Positions 12,132-25,017 are shown, counted from the first letter of the stretch. The stretch: DNA of 64,000 nt from Lucifuga dentata (GCA_014773175.1 VXCM01001476.1:1-64000), one strand, 5' to 3'. Program-made: numbers and translations. Notes: generated by a model not told the origin, from the letters alone.

Positions 12132-12254
12132 TACATTTGCTAATGATTATTTTGGACAGTGGTGTGTGGTTTCCTGTCGTAGCATAGCAATTNTACATTT
12201 GCTAATGATTATTTTGGACAGTGGTGTGTGGTTTCCTGTCGTAGCATAGCAATT
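12132..12254. repeat. 61-bp direct duplication around an N (assembly artefact)
   Basis: Positions 12132-12192 and 12194-12254 are identical with one N between them. Confidence 0.85.
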
Positions 12255-12589
12255 TTTTTAAATTTATAATTTTTATATGAATATATTTGGGGGGACATTT
12301 TGAGCATATTAGGATATTGGGGGGACGTGTCCTTCCCTCAGTATATATTATAATTACGGCCTTGCCTTGACATCTTTTTCTGCTTTGAAATGATCTTAAT
12401 CGCTGCATCATCAAGTTTTAATTAGCAAAAATCAGATGAATCATTTATATGGCGAGAATGTAGTTGAAATAACGACGGCATGCTGGATGATTTTTTTTTT
12501 TCTCTTTGCATATTGTTCCCTCACAAACTCCAAAATTGACTAAATCCAGTTGATCTAATTGCATGAAGCCTCTCATGTGTCTCATCTTG

Positions 12590-12935
12590 TGCTTTCACAT
12601 GATAAGCTCTGAGCTGAGCGCTCTGCCATACTGGAAACTGAGCAGCGACTCCAAACCTTGCAGCAATGCAGCCTCAGCATTGCTTAGATTCTCCCATCTG
12701 CCACTGCGCTCAAAGTCCAACCACATTCAATCTGACGTGCAACCAATGAGAGAACAGTGTAAGCAGAAGCAAACAATGAGGAGAAGCTCAAAACCTGCAT
12801 AGTGCAGTTTCCCAAGTTGTATAACATAACTTTAAAATCGTAGCACAATCTGGGCAGAAATGTGGTTACATGGCAAAATGGAGCTAATGGATAGCTAAGA
12901 AAAAGCCAATGTCCTCATATCCTAATAAAATGGAG
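12590..12935. mobile_element. Degenerate relative of the family E MITE
   Basis: Segments such as GTGCAACCAATGAGAG near 12738, ACATAACTTTAAAATCGTA near 12824 and TGGCAAAATGGAG near 12870 follow the same order as in the element at 48600-49304. The termini are eroded. Confidence 0.5.
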
Positions 12936-14232
12936 ATAAGGTAAATGTAATATAAATATAATGTAAATATTAATTACTTTTATTTACACTAAACCATATA
13001 TAGTGTATCTCCATGCATTAGTTTATTTATCTGCACTAGACACAAATCTTAGTAGGCACACATGGTCCAAAGGAGGAAGAAGACAAGCTGCTTGTCATTG
13101 CCACTTTAGCGTGCAGCAGAGATCATTTAATGATCGTTATCATATGCCGTTATCGTGGTGAAGTACTTTCACGCTGTGCTGTGAGATGAGAGGAGTAAAT
13201 ATTACATATGTGGCTGAAAGCAATGGATACATTTACATCTTTTCAGTCTCTGGTTAGAATGCTTCTCAGTCCGCCTCCTGATGCGGATTAGCAATCGGAT
13301 ATTGATCTAAAACCTTTTGGTTGCCTTTAGACTAAAAACGAGCCGATATTGATATCAGATAGATTTCTGAAGTACCTAAAATGCATAAATTGGCCAAGAA
13401 ATGAAAAGCTCTGGAGCCTAACAAAGACTGAGCAGGTGAGGCTAAATTTCCTATAGATACAGAAGTGTTAGCTGGAATACAGTTACAAATAGTTTTTAGG
13501 TGGATTTTGTCTTTAGGTGATGAATGCTGCTTATAACTTCACTTTATCACATGCAGGGAGAGGATCGCCCTCACACACACACACACACGCAATGCTGGAT
13601 TATTTTCACATTTGTTCTGGTCGTAGATCAAGATCTTACATAGTCTCTTATCACAAATTGATTTTTCCATCCCTCATCTCTCTGGGTGTTCGCTTACCTG
13701 TGGAACAACTTTAATACAGTAACCTTATAGCGAGTTCCAACTTCACCTCCAGTTGTTTCACATGCAGAGAACAAATGTTCCTCTCTGTATTCTTTACCTA
13801 GACACGTAGTCGTACTCGTGTCTGCACACACGCGTGACACGACGAGTACGAGGCCACGCGTTGTGTGTCACAGGCCACAACATCTATCAAAACCTCCGCT
13901 TGTTTTATTTATCTGTTTCTTTATTTTTCATTCATATAGCCATTAACTTCAAGGCCATGACAGGAATCACGATGAACACACACCTCGCTGTGTGTGAAGA
14001 ATTACACTCAGATATGAACTGAAAGGAATGGAAAAAATGTTCGATTTATTGCTTCTTTTTTCTTTTTCTTTTTTTTTTTTTTNTTTTTTTTTTTTTGTGG
14101 CTTCAGAGATGTATGTTTTAGAACAGAACGAAAAAGAATTGGAAAAAGAATATAAGTTGAACAATGACACAGCTGATAGAATAGTAAAGGTGAAATGAAC
14201 TCGTTTTCTAAAAAAAAAACTGCTGGAAGTTG

Positions 14233-14264
<32 letters not shown>

Positions 14265-14780
14265 GCATGAGGTTTGTAGACTTTGTGTATGTGGAATAAA
14301 GGAGAGCTTATCCAGCTTGCTCTGCCTCAAATGCCAAAAGGAAAAGAAATTTCCATTACCCAGAAGTCATGAAATGTGATGTCATCAAAAGTACAGGACC
14401 TGAAATTTCTATTTGTGGAAAAAACTTAGATCAAGTTCAACAAGTTCCAGGTCTAACGGCAAAATCCTGAAGTACTTCTTCATTCTGAGTGAACAGCTGA
14501 AAGTCTCTGGGTATTTCCTCGTCCACAGAACTTATTAACCCCACCGTTGTTGCTGCTGTGTATAAAAAGAGACGTTCTCTGATTGTGGGAAGCTTTTGTT
14601 TGACCAGTCAGCAATGTTTGGTCAGATAGTGCTTTTCCAGCAAAAACCCGTGGAACCATCCTGTGTGTCCTGTGGAACCAAGGTGCCATCAAGTAAACCA
14701 GCCCACATTTCCACCAATTTGTAGCAGAACCAATGAAAGTAACAATAACATAAAAGCAAGTAAGACGGCAGACCACATTA
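12936..14780. other. Non-coding, no gene seen; imperfect palindrome and poly-A/T tracts
   Basis: Includes (CA)n at about 13573-13588, an imperfect GTCGTACTCGTGTC/GACACGACGAGTACGAG palindrome at 13808-13853, a poly-T gap (N at 14083) and a long poly-A run at about 14240-14264. Minus-strand ORFs here are lysine/phenylalanine runs from these tracts. Confidence 0.55.
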
Positions 14781-15159
14781 CAGGCAGTCCCTGGGTTAGG
14801 AACGAGTTCCGTGCCCATGGCTGTTCGTAAGTCAAAACCGTTACATAAGGTGCATATCTAGTGTCTATATTTTACCTTTCTATGCATAAGAAACATTAAA
14901 TAAACTCTTCCAGATTTCCTAAAACATCATAAACATAGAGAGAGAGAGATTGTGTGTGGGAGTATATAAAAAATCATGTACTCACTTACTCTCGCTCTTA
15001 TGATGTCTTGTACGTCAGAAGAGCCGTTCTTCTGTTGTTTTGACGTGCGTTGTAAAGTAGTGCACCGTTCATTATTATGAATCATTGTATGTAACTCGAA
15101 TTTTTAATTTAATAGGCTTTATGGCATAAGTTGGACGTTCGTAACCTGGGAACTGCCTG
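14781..15159 (+). mobile_element. TA-flanked pogo/Tigger-like MITE, family B, copy 2
   Basis: Ends CAGGCAGTCCCTGGG and CCTGGGAACTGCCTG are flanked by TA on both sides. The 379-base interior parallels the copies at 10044 and 42367 (CATTATTATGAATCATTGTA near 15072, GTTCCGTGCCCATGGCTGTT near 14805). Confidence 0.85.
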
Positions 15160-15179
15160 TATTTAGCTGCGAGCTTTTA

Positions 15180-15355
15180 TTAGCTTAGCAAATGAATGGA
15201 ATGAACTGAAACCAATGCCTGGAAGGTAGGAAAAACAAATCTAAAATGCACCGCTCCAGTAGCATAATTATTTTGGAAAATGTTGGCAGTAACGTAACAT
15301 GTAAGTGAGTTGTATATAAGCTCAAACATGCAAAATCACCAGTATGCTGCTTTTA
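15180..15355 (-). mobile_element. Family A MITE fragment (copy 3)
   Basis: GAACTGAAACCAATG, GGAAGGTAGGAAAAAC and CTCAAACATGCAAAAT follow in the order of other copies, but the left half is missing and the terminus is diverged. Confidence 0.6.
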
Positions 15356-15639
15356 CATTGTGCCAAGAAGTAAAAGGTCACATTAGCTGAGAGATATTGC
15401 ATTTAAATCCTGCACCGTAGAGGATTTAAGCCTCCAAATGAGACAGTTATTAACTGGGTTTCCTGTTCAGGCTGGGATGTGGGCACCAAGGGAAGAGGAT
15501 TTGTAAATGAGCTTTGTGCAACTGGTTTCTGCAGGACTTGGATCATTACCCCGCTGACCCTCCCATGTGATGGGCGATTGGCTTGTGTCAGCACAATCTC
15601 CAGCGCACACTCTTGCTCACACTTGCTCTCTGTGTTGCT

Positions 15640-15641
15640 CT

Positions 15642-15698
<57 letters not shown>
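15640..15698. repeat. (CT)n(CA)n microsatellite
   Basis: About 12 CT units followed by about 17 CA units. Both strands give low-complexity ORFs that are not genes. Confidence 0.9.
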
Positions 15699-15699
<1 letters not shown>

Positions 15700-16003
15700 C
15701 GCACACACAGTCTTTGAATCAGCTCCCCCGTCACCTCTGACCTGACATCAAATAAATAAGCAGAGACAAGACATTAATGACACTTTCCGAGCGCTCGCTG
15801 TGCTTTCCCCTCGTGGTAATATCTCACAAGTATCACGCTGCAGTCTGTCAGGACACGGGAAAATACACGCTAGCGCTTTTCCACATCTTGGCGGATTTTC
15901 CTCCCCGTGGGCCACCAGGCCGAGCGTTCAGTGGACCATTTCTCAAAATTGTCTGAGTCTTTCAAAGGTGTCACTTTCTCCCATTCCTTCCTATTTATTT
16001 TCT

Positions 16004-16005
<2 letters not shown>

Positions 16006-16041
<36 letters not shown>
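16006..16041. repeat. (CT)n microsatellite
   Basis: About 18 CT units in a generally pyrimidine-rich 150-base stretch. Confidence 0.9.
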
Positions 16042-16044
<3 letters not shown>

Positions 16045-19000
16045 CCTCCTGTGCTCTCTTTTCTCAGAGCTTCTATATTTATTTCTCTCTCTCTTGCCAA
16101 ACAAACAACCAGAGGCCTCCCCCATTCGTTCCCCTCCTGTGATAGTTTGTCTTTGCTCCATCTGATCCATTAGTAATCCATTTCAGAGGTTGTCAGCCGC
16201 GGCGGCCTGAGAATGCAGCCCTGCACGGTTTATCTGTCACTGTTTGTCAGCCTTTGCTCGACCACCGAAGGCCTCAGAGGCTCTTGCAGTGGTGGTTGGA
16301 CACATTCTGAATTATGTACGCTCCGAATAAATACTGTAATGTCCTGTATGTCAAAAAAAAGAGAAGCTAGAGGGTGCTTCTGCTGGGATTTAGCGTGTGG
16401 AGATGAGGCGCTGAAGGTGCTCTTTGCTTTGGAGTTGGGTAAAAAGAAAAAAGAACGGAGTTCCCAAGATGCTGCTGAGGCCAACAGCTACACCTGTACT
16501 TTTTGTTGCAGTTTCTAACTTGCTGTAAAGACTTCTGGAGTTTTGGATTCTCTGTGTTGGCCAGTCTGTCCCAAAACAACTTTGCTGCTCATGCAACTCT
16601 GTGAGACTCGGCGATGGAGCCTGGATCTGCCTCCTGCTGCATTACTTTAACATGAAGCATCGTGAAGCAGGTGCTAATCTAAACAATACTACGACTGAAA
16701 AGCTGTGGAAATATTTTAATATATTTCCTATGTTTTTCTGGTTTGCTTTAGGTGTGCTTTCCTAAAGGCTAATAACACAATTTTGTTTGTTTGCTGCAGG
16801 CATAGACTAAAAAACAGAATTTGTATGTTGGATGGATGGACTGTCTTTGCAGGATCCAAGATGATACTCAAGTTTACTGTTATTGAAATGGTTTTTATTG
16901 AAAGGGGAAAAAAAAGAAAGAAAAAAGAAAAAAAAGGAAAAACAAAGAAATGTTTTTATCATTGCAAAAGCAGCTTGATTTCATTCTTTTGACTGGTTTT
17001 ATAGTTTATGTGAAATATTAGCTACAGCGCTACATGGTTAGCAAAGTAGCTAAGGCAAACATTTCCAAAACCAATTCCACAGCTATAGAACTTTTACTTT
17101 CTCTGGTACTGTAGGTTTCCAGTGTTGCTGCTCTGCACAGTGCTAACACGTACACACACCTACACACACACACACACACACACCTGCACACCGTCAGGCT
17201 TCTGCTCTCAAATCAGCCACTTTGCTGTCAGCCCACCATGCTGGGACCTTAATGGTTGAATAAACAGTTTAGCACTGATTGTTCCCTCAGTGGCGTCTCA
17301 TGGAGGTGTTGAATTACCTCTGTTCACTCTCCTCCGTCATCTACACTCCCACAGCATCTGTACTCTGACTCCAAAACTCCTCTTCCTCATTAGCTTAAGC
17401 TCTCTAATCACATCATTACACTGATAAGGGCTAACAGTATGAAATTTAAGTAAGTTAAGGTGCTATTTATAAAGACTCTCAGGTGCAGCGTTCCTCAAAG
17501 CAGAGTGGAAGCTAATCTTAGGCGTGACTGTCTCCGGCCTCCATTAGGACTCGTTAATGTACGGGCCGTGGCGTTTGGAGACAGTGCGACTGGTGGTTGT
17601 TTTTGTTTTCATGCCGTTGCTGGGAAATACACAGTGTAATGACTCTGGGTGTGGCAGCCGCTTCATAAATGGGAAAGGCTGGCAGGGTGTGGAAGCAGAC
17701 AGTCGGATGCTGGCAGAGCAGCTGTAGCGTCCCCAGGACCGAAAGTGGCGAGTTTAGCAGGAGGACGGAGTTAACTAGCTGCAATGATGATGTTCGACCA
17801 TCCAATGGGAGCATCGCTGGGCCTTGGACACAGGAAACCGTCCAGAGTGGAGACGGCCAAGAGGTTTTGGAAGGTGAGTGGGATGGTTGTTGATACAGGA
17901 GATTTGTGCGTTTAAAAGTGTGTATATGTGCATGCAGCATGTTAGAAAGCATTTTAAAATAATAGAAGATACAGTGCTGTGGAACTGTTAAGTCAGTTCT
18001 CTGAGATCTGACAGATGGATTATAGTGACATCTCAGTTTTTGTGTTTGTCAGCTGGTGGTGTGGTTGTAGGATGACCCTTTTCTTTACATTTGAATAACA
18101 GATTATACCTTTTTCTCTTGAAGAAGCACCTGCAATATTAGCTATACTTGTGCTTAAATTGTTATTTGATAAATCAACAGAAAACTAATTTAAGTGACAA
18201 TTCAACCTCAAATATGAGAATTTGCACCTTTTCTTAGATTAGCTAAAAATGAAAATAGGTATTAGTTGTAGTCCTATACTATAAAACACCCAAATTATGC
18301 ACAGGAGAGAGCAAAGTAAGGGTTATATAAAATATTTTATTTTTTATATATTCATCCCGTTACATCATTTTAGTTTATGGGAAGCAAAGGAGCTCAGGTT
18401 ACTGGTGATCCAAAAGATGACCACTGCAACACAGGTTCCCTTAAGTGTCTATAAAGTCCTGATAAAAAGGCTCTGCTGACATCTGCAGATCTGTCCCATA
18501 TAGACTGTTATTTTATTTTATTTTTTTGCTCCCAGCACATCAGTGTAATGAGCCCATAAAAGACCAAGTGGTGGTTCCTCTAAAAAGATGAACCGCAGAT
18601 TAGCATTGAAAGAAACCAGCCTCAAAGTTTGTCCATTTCTTTAAAGTCCGGCCCAGGAGACATGAGCACCTAATGAAACTCGATACTGTCTGGAGGAAGG
18701 ACAGAAATGTGCTATAGAGGGTGTCCGGTCAATATTGTGTTGTCCCCCTGAGGACGCTGGCTTTGAAAGGGTAAAGACTCTTTCTGTTCTGCTGAATGCA
18801 GAATCCTGCGGCTTTTGCAGCCTGACTGGGTTTGGTTAGAATGAAATCTGGATCAGAATCAGCAGTGCATCTCTGTCTCTCTTAGTGTATTTTCTTTTCT
18901 TTCAGCCTACATCAGTCTTTCCTTGTTACCCGAGAGTCTTCCTTCAATTTAATCTCTCATCATGTGTGCGCAGGCTAAACTCTCACCTGCTCATACCGTC

Positions 19001-20230
19001 GACCTTTACTCTCTGCTATTTGATCTGCACTGTGTAGCACTCCGCCTCACTTTACTCCACTCTGCTGGACGTCAATCAGGACGAGTCTGCATGGACGATT
19101 GGATTTTCCCCTTAGCTTAGCCCTCTTTAGTTCTCCAGTTCATATCAACCCATAAAAACAGGTGGTGTTAGTTAGTGGCATGCTTGACATAATTTGGCCC
19201 TTGGGGAACCCTACTGTATGGTTTTGATAGATGGTATAGAAATATACCTGCTCCCAAATACAGGCCTCCTTAACGTTACACGCATGTTGTATTATTGACA
19301 TGACAAACAAGTATGTACATATTTTGAATATTTGGCTTTCAGCCTCAGAGTTTAGTGTGATTGACTCTTCTGCTTCTCTGACTTTTGAGTTTAATCATCG
19401 CTGGCTTAGTTGATGATGACGACACGCGGTGTAAGCTCTTGAATAGAGAGTTCACCGGTATGAATATCTTTATTTTCTAAGTTCCTGTGGCGCTCCCTTT
19501 GTCTCGTTCATTAATAGAAGCACCGTCTTTTCCACCCACCGCTCGCCTTTTCATTTTGCTTTTTTCCTCCTGTAGCAGATTCAGTCCCCTGCCATGCCAT
19601 TATTCAGTGTTCTATAACATCCTTTTCTTATCGTGACCTTTAACCTTCCATCCTCATCAGAGCAGAAGCTGTACTCAACAGTAATTAGCAATCCTTTCTT
19701 CTACTGTGAAATCACACGGATTCTTTGTAGGTGTTTCTAATCTTTTTTTCTAATGTGTCATATGAGTTCTTGTATCTTGGTGATAGTGTTAATCTTGCTA
19801 TCCAGCAGCTCACAAAGACTGAGGGTGATTTCAGGGTTCGGCATGTTTTTTTTTTTTATATATATATACTTCAATGCTTGGAGCTGGTGGTATTCTTCCA
19901 ATTGCTGTTTCCCAACTACCAATCAAAGGCAATTTTGTTTATGTCCTACAGAAAAGTTGTTATTGACTTGCTAAGTTGCAAAGGCATAAGGCAAGTCATT
20001 CCAGAGTCATCCAAGTTTTGTTTTCCTCATTTTTAAAGAGAGCGTTTGAAGCAGGCTTTCCCTGTCGTTACGCCAAAAACCAGTCAGAGCCAATTTTATG
20101 TCTGCGGTTCTCGCTGTTTACCAAAGAGTCATTCTCAGACATAAACCAGAAGTATTCCGTCTCAGTCTGCTATTATCAGTTGTGTAGCTTGGAGGATGTC
20201 AGCACAATACATGAGATGCAGCGCTGATGT
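16042..20230. other. Long non-coding stretch, no gene recognised
   Basis: Holds purine-rich GAAAAAAG sequence at about 16900-16950, (CA)n at about 17160-17183 and a TA tract near 19857. Overlapping ORFs on both strands at 17554-17952 and around 16213-16596 show no known domain, and open frames on both strands argue against coding. No exon could be defended. Confidence 0.55.
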
Positions 20231-20235
20231 GTGTG

Positions 20236-20345
20236 TCGGGCGGCAGCGCTGCTTTGTGATTAGAGAAACTGTCCCATAACAGAAAAGCCGGGGTTCAAAT
20301 CTCATAGCAGCCAATTTGTGTCAGTCATCAGCTAAACTGTCATGA
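20236..20345 (+). mobile_element. Possible degenerate tRNA-derived SINE head
   Basis: GTGATTAGAGAAACTGTCCC followed by GGGGTTCAAATCTC looks like the A-box side and B-box side of a fish tRNA-derived SINE, at about the expected spacing. No intact tRNA fold can be drawn. Confidence 0.35.
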
Positions 20346-20569
20346 CTTTAGATATGTAAATACTCCACTTTTATCTTTTTTAGTATCAACACTTACTGCT
20401 GCAGGCTTGAAAGGTATAAAAATGTGTACCTTCCTTATTAAAAGCTGCTTTGATCAGCTTATTGATGTCAGCTAAAATAGACTCCAAAGTGACCTGTGTT
20501 TGAAACATCTGAAAACACTGTCGCTGTTTTATCTATAAGCTCAATATACAGAAGGGTGATAAATTAAAG

Positions 20570-20680
20570 AAAAAACCAACATAAAGTGTCTTAGTAAGGT
20601 GTTGGACCACCATAAATCACAAGAAGAGTGATATCCTTCATGCTAATACTGTCGATAAATACATATCTTTTTTTATTTGA
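20570..20680 (+). mobile_element. Tc1-like transposon, left fragment
   Basis: GTGTCTTAGTAAGGTGTTGG, followed by ACCACCATAAATCACAAG, matches the start of a widespread fish Tc1-like element as I recall it. It is separated from a transposase-like 3' part at about 21200-21500 by another repeat. Confidence 0.5.
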
Positions 20681-20784
20681 TGATAATTTTTCATATTGAC
20701 AAAATTGTGGCATGATGACATGTTGATGGATTTTTCATAACATGCGCAGGAATGAGAAACGAAAAAAGTCGAGAATCTCCCTGA

Positions 20785-21160
20785 AGTCGAGAATCAGCTC
20801 CTGAAGCATTAGTTCAGAAAAAGAGAGCGACCTTTTGTTTGGAATTGATTCTGCTTCAAGGCTAATTGGCTAACAGTCAAAAAACAAATGAGTTTCTCCA
20901 CCTGAAGCAGAGACATGCGGGTCAATATCAAGGAAGCAGCAAGTTGTCTGAGGACGAGAGGCAGCAGCTGTTCTGAGACCCAAAACAAGCAGGAAGTGAT
21001 GCCGACTCAGTCGAGCGTAGCTGAAGCGTTAGCTCTTTGTGACAGAAAAAGCAAACTTTGGGGTGAAATTATATTATTGTGATGTTTGAGCAGTGTTAGC
21101 TTAGCCGCTATGCTTTTTTCTGTTGAGTTCTTTGCCTCAACCGCAGGCTTGTGATGGAGA
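20785..21160 (+). mobile_element. Unnamed dispersed repeat, family G, copy 1
   Basis: Aligns by eye with 28225-28640: shared blocks include GGCTAATTGGCTAACAG, CACCTGAAGCAGAGACA, AAGCAGGAAGTGATG, GTGACAGAAAAAGC and TTAGCTTAGCCGCTA. Both copies have the same orientation. No coding capacity and no clear termini were seen. Confidence 0.65.
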
Positions 21161-21199
21161 TGGACTTTAGAGCATATTTAAATGCGGCGTCATTTAGCA

Positions 21200-21500
21200 C
21201 AGGAAGGAATATCATAACCTGCCAAAGAGTCAAGGGACTCTTTTACTGTCGGGCGAAGCGTTCAAGCACCACTCTGTTGTTGAACACCACGTATGCATTC
21301 ACTCACTCGTGAAGTGAGAAGAGTTATCCGTCACCAGATCCTCATCTGGGCAAATGCATGTCTGGCCTCTTCCGTGATGACTGCGCCCCCGTCCATAAGG
21401 CAGGAAGAGTCACTGAGTGGTTAAAAATCATATGTTATGACCCTCGCAATCATCAGATCGCAACCCAAATTGAACATTTATCTCAGGAAAGATTACTAGA
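21200..21500 (+). pseudogene. Tc1-like transposase 3' part, broken
   Basis: Tc1/mariner transposases are DDE recombinases that cut and paste the element at TA sites. The translation here contains FRDDCAPVHKAGRVTEWLK (21361-21425), resembling the region around the second catalytic aspartate (usually D-N-x-P-x-H). After damage comes NHQIATQIEHL, resembling the conserved SPDLNPIEHL block. The Asn after the Asp is replaced and the frame is otherwise decayed, so no active protein is expected. The last catalytic residue region is not recognisable. Confidence 0.6.
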
Positions 21501-21509
21501 TAAGCCAAA

Positions 21510-23539
21510 ACTGCTTCTCCGTGTTTCCTCACAGCCAAAACAGAAATAAAGTACTTTGAAATACAACATGAGTCTAAGCTATTTATCCAAAAAAGAAAAA
21601 GACTGTAGCCTTTCTCTGAATAAGTGTTGTATTAAGATGATCCGAGGTTACAGACTTTCTCCTTGTTTTTTCTCCATTTCTCTGCTCAGATGTATGCCTT
21701 TCATGCATGACTGCTCTCTGTAATTTGACTGCAGAGTCTGCTGCAGTCCGCCTTGTACCTTGTCTTGTCTTTTTATATCAGCTCATAAAAAAAGAACAAT
21801 ACCTTTTTTCTCATTTATCAATGCCCGACCCGACCCCCCCTTCCCTTCCCCCCTTCACAGTTCTCTCCATCTTTTGTTTGAGCTCTGGCAATGACAGGAG
21901 GGTATTATTACAGGAAATCTGTGGCAAATGGCATTCTAGTTCTTTAGTTTCTTCCTCTTCTTTAATAGACAAACATGCCAATGGTCATGCAAATGGAAAC
22001 CATGAAATCCACAAAACTAAAAGCTTTCATTTGTTATATTACCTCTTATTTCATGCATCAGTTCTTTTTATTGTTAATGATGTTCACCATGCTGTTTTCC
22101 TCTACACAGCATTACTATTTATACCCTTTTGCCACCGGTCAGCTGGGTGTTTGCATTCTGCTATTTTGAGCCAGCAGCTATAACTGATGTGGATCTGAGA
22201 ATTAATGCACATAGGCAATTTATGGTCCACTTAGATAAGCTGCTTTATAGCCTCATATTTATTTACAATGTATATTCCTGATGCTGAAGTTATAGTCAGA
22301 TAATGAAACCCAGCCCATCAGACACTGTGTCTGAATATTGATGGAGGTTTAATGAGGAGGCAGTCCTTTTAAGAATTCACTGCACACCGGAATCCATCTG
22401 CTTTCTGGAGAGCGTTGAATGTTCTTGTGCACTCAGAACTTGGAAAGTTCCAAGTCTCCCAAGTTCTGATCTAAACGTGTTCCAGAGCTTCTGCTCGAAA
22501 AACATGGATGCTGGAGTATAACCTTTATTAATATTAGCCTACAATCAGAATTCCAAGTTGAATGACCATTCCATTGCACTTTTTTGTGTCGGAGATCGGG
22601 TTTTTCCGAGTTCTGATAAAATGGATTGCAGATAAAACCTCTTCAATGTTCAGATTTTCACATTTTCGTGAGGGTACAACAGTAAAGCACTTTGGAAAGA
22701 AGAACAGAGGAGACTGTGGCTCAGATCAGTATGTTGCTTTGCTGGTGTGTAGAAGTTACTGTGCTGCTGTGTGGTATAATGCAGCAAAATGGAATGGTTT
22801 GGGTTACTGCCATTGTATCACTACAGTTAGAACAAATCCAAGGTGAGAGTATTGGTCACCAGGTTCTTCCATTCATGACTAGAAAACCTGTCGAATTAGA
22901 AAACTTTTCATTTCAAAGTGGATTTACCTCCACTCGGCCTTGCAGGTGAAACAATAATCTGTGTTGGATGTGACTGCTTTGTGCAGGTTGTGGTCGTGTG
23001 GTCGATTGAGAGCGATATTGCTGTGTCTAATGGTAGACAAGGTGGATGCCTGAGTGAAGGATTACATCAGTTCAGGGCCTTTATTATTCATGAGACTTTG
23101 GTCACTGCGGACTAATTTATTCGGCAACTGTGTACAATCTTGCATTTTGTCCGTCCATTTGTTCTATGCAGTTGAGAGAGACATTTTTAAGACCATGTGA
23201 GTCCCCATGAGGACACATGTAACATGTTTGTGGCTGTAATAGCTTTCCATTGATCTGCTGCTTAAAGCAAAATTGCATTTTTTACAGTCTTGGTTTTATT
23301 TTCTGCACTTTTGGTCATAACTCCTATGGATTATGATAAAAATTTTACACACCAGTTTCATTGCAGAGCTGTGGGGATGCAGTAACAACTGTGGACAAGT
23401 TTACAACAGAATCCAATTCAGAAAGCAATATAAGCAGGCAGACAGGTTTTAAACAAGTATCCTGTTGTGAAAATGAAATTTAATGCACCCAAACTAAAAT
23501 ATATTGCATTTTTTTTTTTTTTTTAAATAATTTGGACAT
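21510..23539. other. Non-coding, no gene recognised
   Basis: A 158-codon + strand frame at 21707-22183 is open but has no recognisable domain, and a second frame overlaps it. At 22430-22620 there are TTGGAAAGTTCCAAGT-type inverted motifs and TTCCGAGTTCTGA sequence faintly like the family C MITE. Confidence 0.5.
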
Positions 23540-23770
23540 GTGCTGGTTAGACATACCACCAGGCCAGTTTTCTGCCATATCAGAATGGAGTGGGATTTTC
23601 AGGAGGAGATATACCTAAAACAGGCTGTTTTCGCTCAGTGTGCACAGTGGTGCTGCAACAAGGAAGACAAGGTGGATCAGTGTGTTTTGTTTGCAGAGAT
23701 TAAACTACCGCAAAATTTCAAAATAGACCCCTAAATGAAAATAAGAACATGGAAATCTGTAAATAGGAAG
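23540..23770 (+). mobile_element. Fish dispersed repeat, family H, copy 1
   Basis: CTCAGTGTGCACAGTGGTGCTGCAACAAGGAAGA and the end CCTAAATGAAAATAAGAACATGGAAATC are paralleled (in shorter blocks) at 45540-45700. Confidence 0.6.
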
Positions 23771-24968
23771 TCGAGCCAAACTTTGAACTTGCCTGTATGA
23801 TCTCTTGCGTTGTTGTATCCTCGTATTTCAGCGCTGATGTTTCCGAATGGTCAAAGCTGCAGAAACAAGACTGAGGTCATAAAAAAAGATTTCTACTTAA
23901 TGTTGTTCACCTTGTGCATTTTTGCCCTTGTGTTAAATCACTATTGCATTTTTTTTTTTTTTTTTTTTTTTTTGAACATGAGTGTGTGAGTGGTTTACTC
24001 ATGTGGTCTACTAATAGCATTCTCTGATCCCTGCATGTTGGTGTGTTGTTCATTTCCACATGCTTACTGCGCTGATTGCACTTCTGAGATTTGAGATTTT
24101 CGTGTGTGTGTGTTTTATGTACATTGTGCATTCGCAGAACATAAATAGCACACAATTATATGGGCAGCACAAACTGTTGAATACTCCCAAAACTCTGCTG
24201 TTTCATTTTCTTTAGCCACTCTCCACAAGCACAGATTTCAAGCTTCTACACTCAGTAATCAGTGTAGATTATAAGATTTAGCCAAAGCAATGTTAATATT
24301 TAACAAGCACCAAAGAACACATTTGCTTTATGCTGATCTAAAATACTTTGACCCACTGCTGTGCTGCCACGCTAAGACTCAAATCCCCTCTTTGTATGCA
24401 TGGCCAGGCTAACTTACCAAAGAGACCTTTTATGTTGTAATCAAATATTTATATTATAATGGTTTAGATGGCAGGGCTCTTTCTTTCTGCAGCGTTAATG
24501 GCACACTTCTCTGATCCTGACCTCACTTGTATGAAAATTAGACAAGCTGTGTACAGTTAGAGAACATTTGTGGGACAGGAATGACGTTCCAAAATGTCTA
24601 GTTTACAAAAGGAACCAGCGGCTTGGCGGCTGCTACACGTCCATTCCAGGTTTTCCTAGAAGCACAGAGTTGTGGTTTTTGCTGGTCTGTCTCGCCGTAT
24701 CTCATCAGTGCGTCTGGAGTCCAGCAGGACAGAGCGAAGCTCTTCTGCTGGAGTAATTTGTATTCAGTCTGAGAGCTTCTCCTGACTGAATCTGCCTATT
24801 TCTGATCCGTGAGTGTGTATTTGTGCGATTGTTTGTACACGAGTGCATGAATATGATCACTATGAACACTTTTTCAGGTTTTGAGAATATTACTTGTTCA
24901 TGTTCTGGGGCATTTTATTACAGCAATATTAACTGGTATTGGGTTTCTGAGGTGAAAAGTGATATAGT
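23771..24968. other. Non-coding, no gene seen; poly-T at about 23949-23973
   Basis: A 25-base poly-T run is the only notable feature. ORFs on both strands are short and unlike any known family. Confidence 0.5.
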
Positions 24969-24995
24969 TAGATAGATAGATAGATAGATAGATAG
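24969..24995. repeat. (GATA)n microsatellite
   Basis: About six to seven GATA units, followed 20 bases later by (ATC)n at about 25007-25020. Confidence 0.9.
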
Positions 24996-25017
24996 TGTAG
25001 ATATGTCATCATCATCA

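Noticed and set aside
14008..14268. Lysine-rich minus-strand ORFs
   Set aside because: Translations of poly-T/poly-A tracts, one with an N gap.
15640..16165. Serine/leucine-rich and arginine/glutamate-rich ORFs on both strands
   Set aside because: They are translations of (CT)n and (CA)n microsatellites.
17554..17952. 132-codon open frame on the minus strand
   Set aside because: The + strand is also open over the same bases, no known domain appears, and no splice or promoter context supports it.
20236..20345. B-box-like GGGTTCAAATCTC considered as a functional tRNA gene
   Set aside because: No acceptor stem or anticodon arm can be paired; at best a SINE relic.
21707..22183. 158-codon open frame on the plus strand, the longest in the window
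   Set aside because: Another frame overlaps it. The composition is that of pyrimidine-rich non-coding DNA and there is no recognisable motif.
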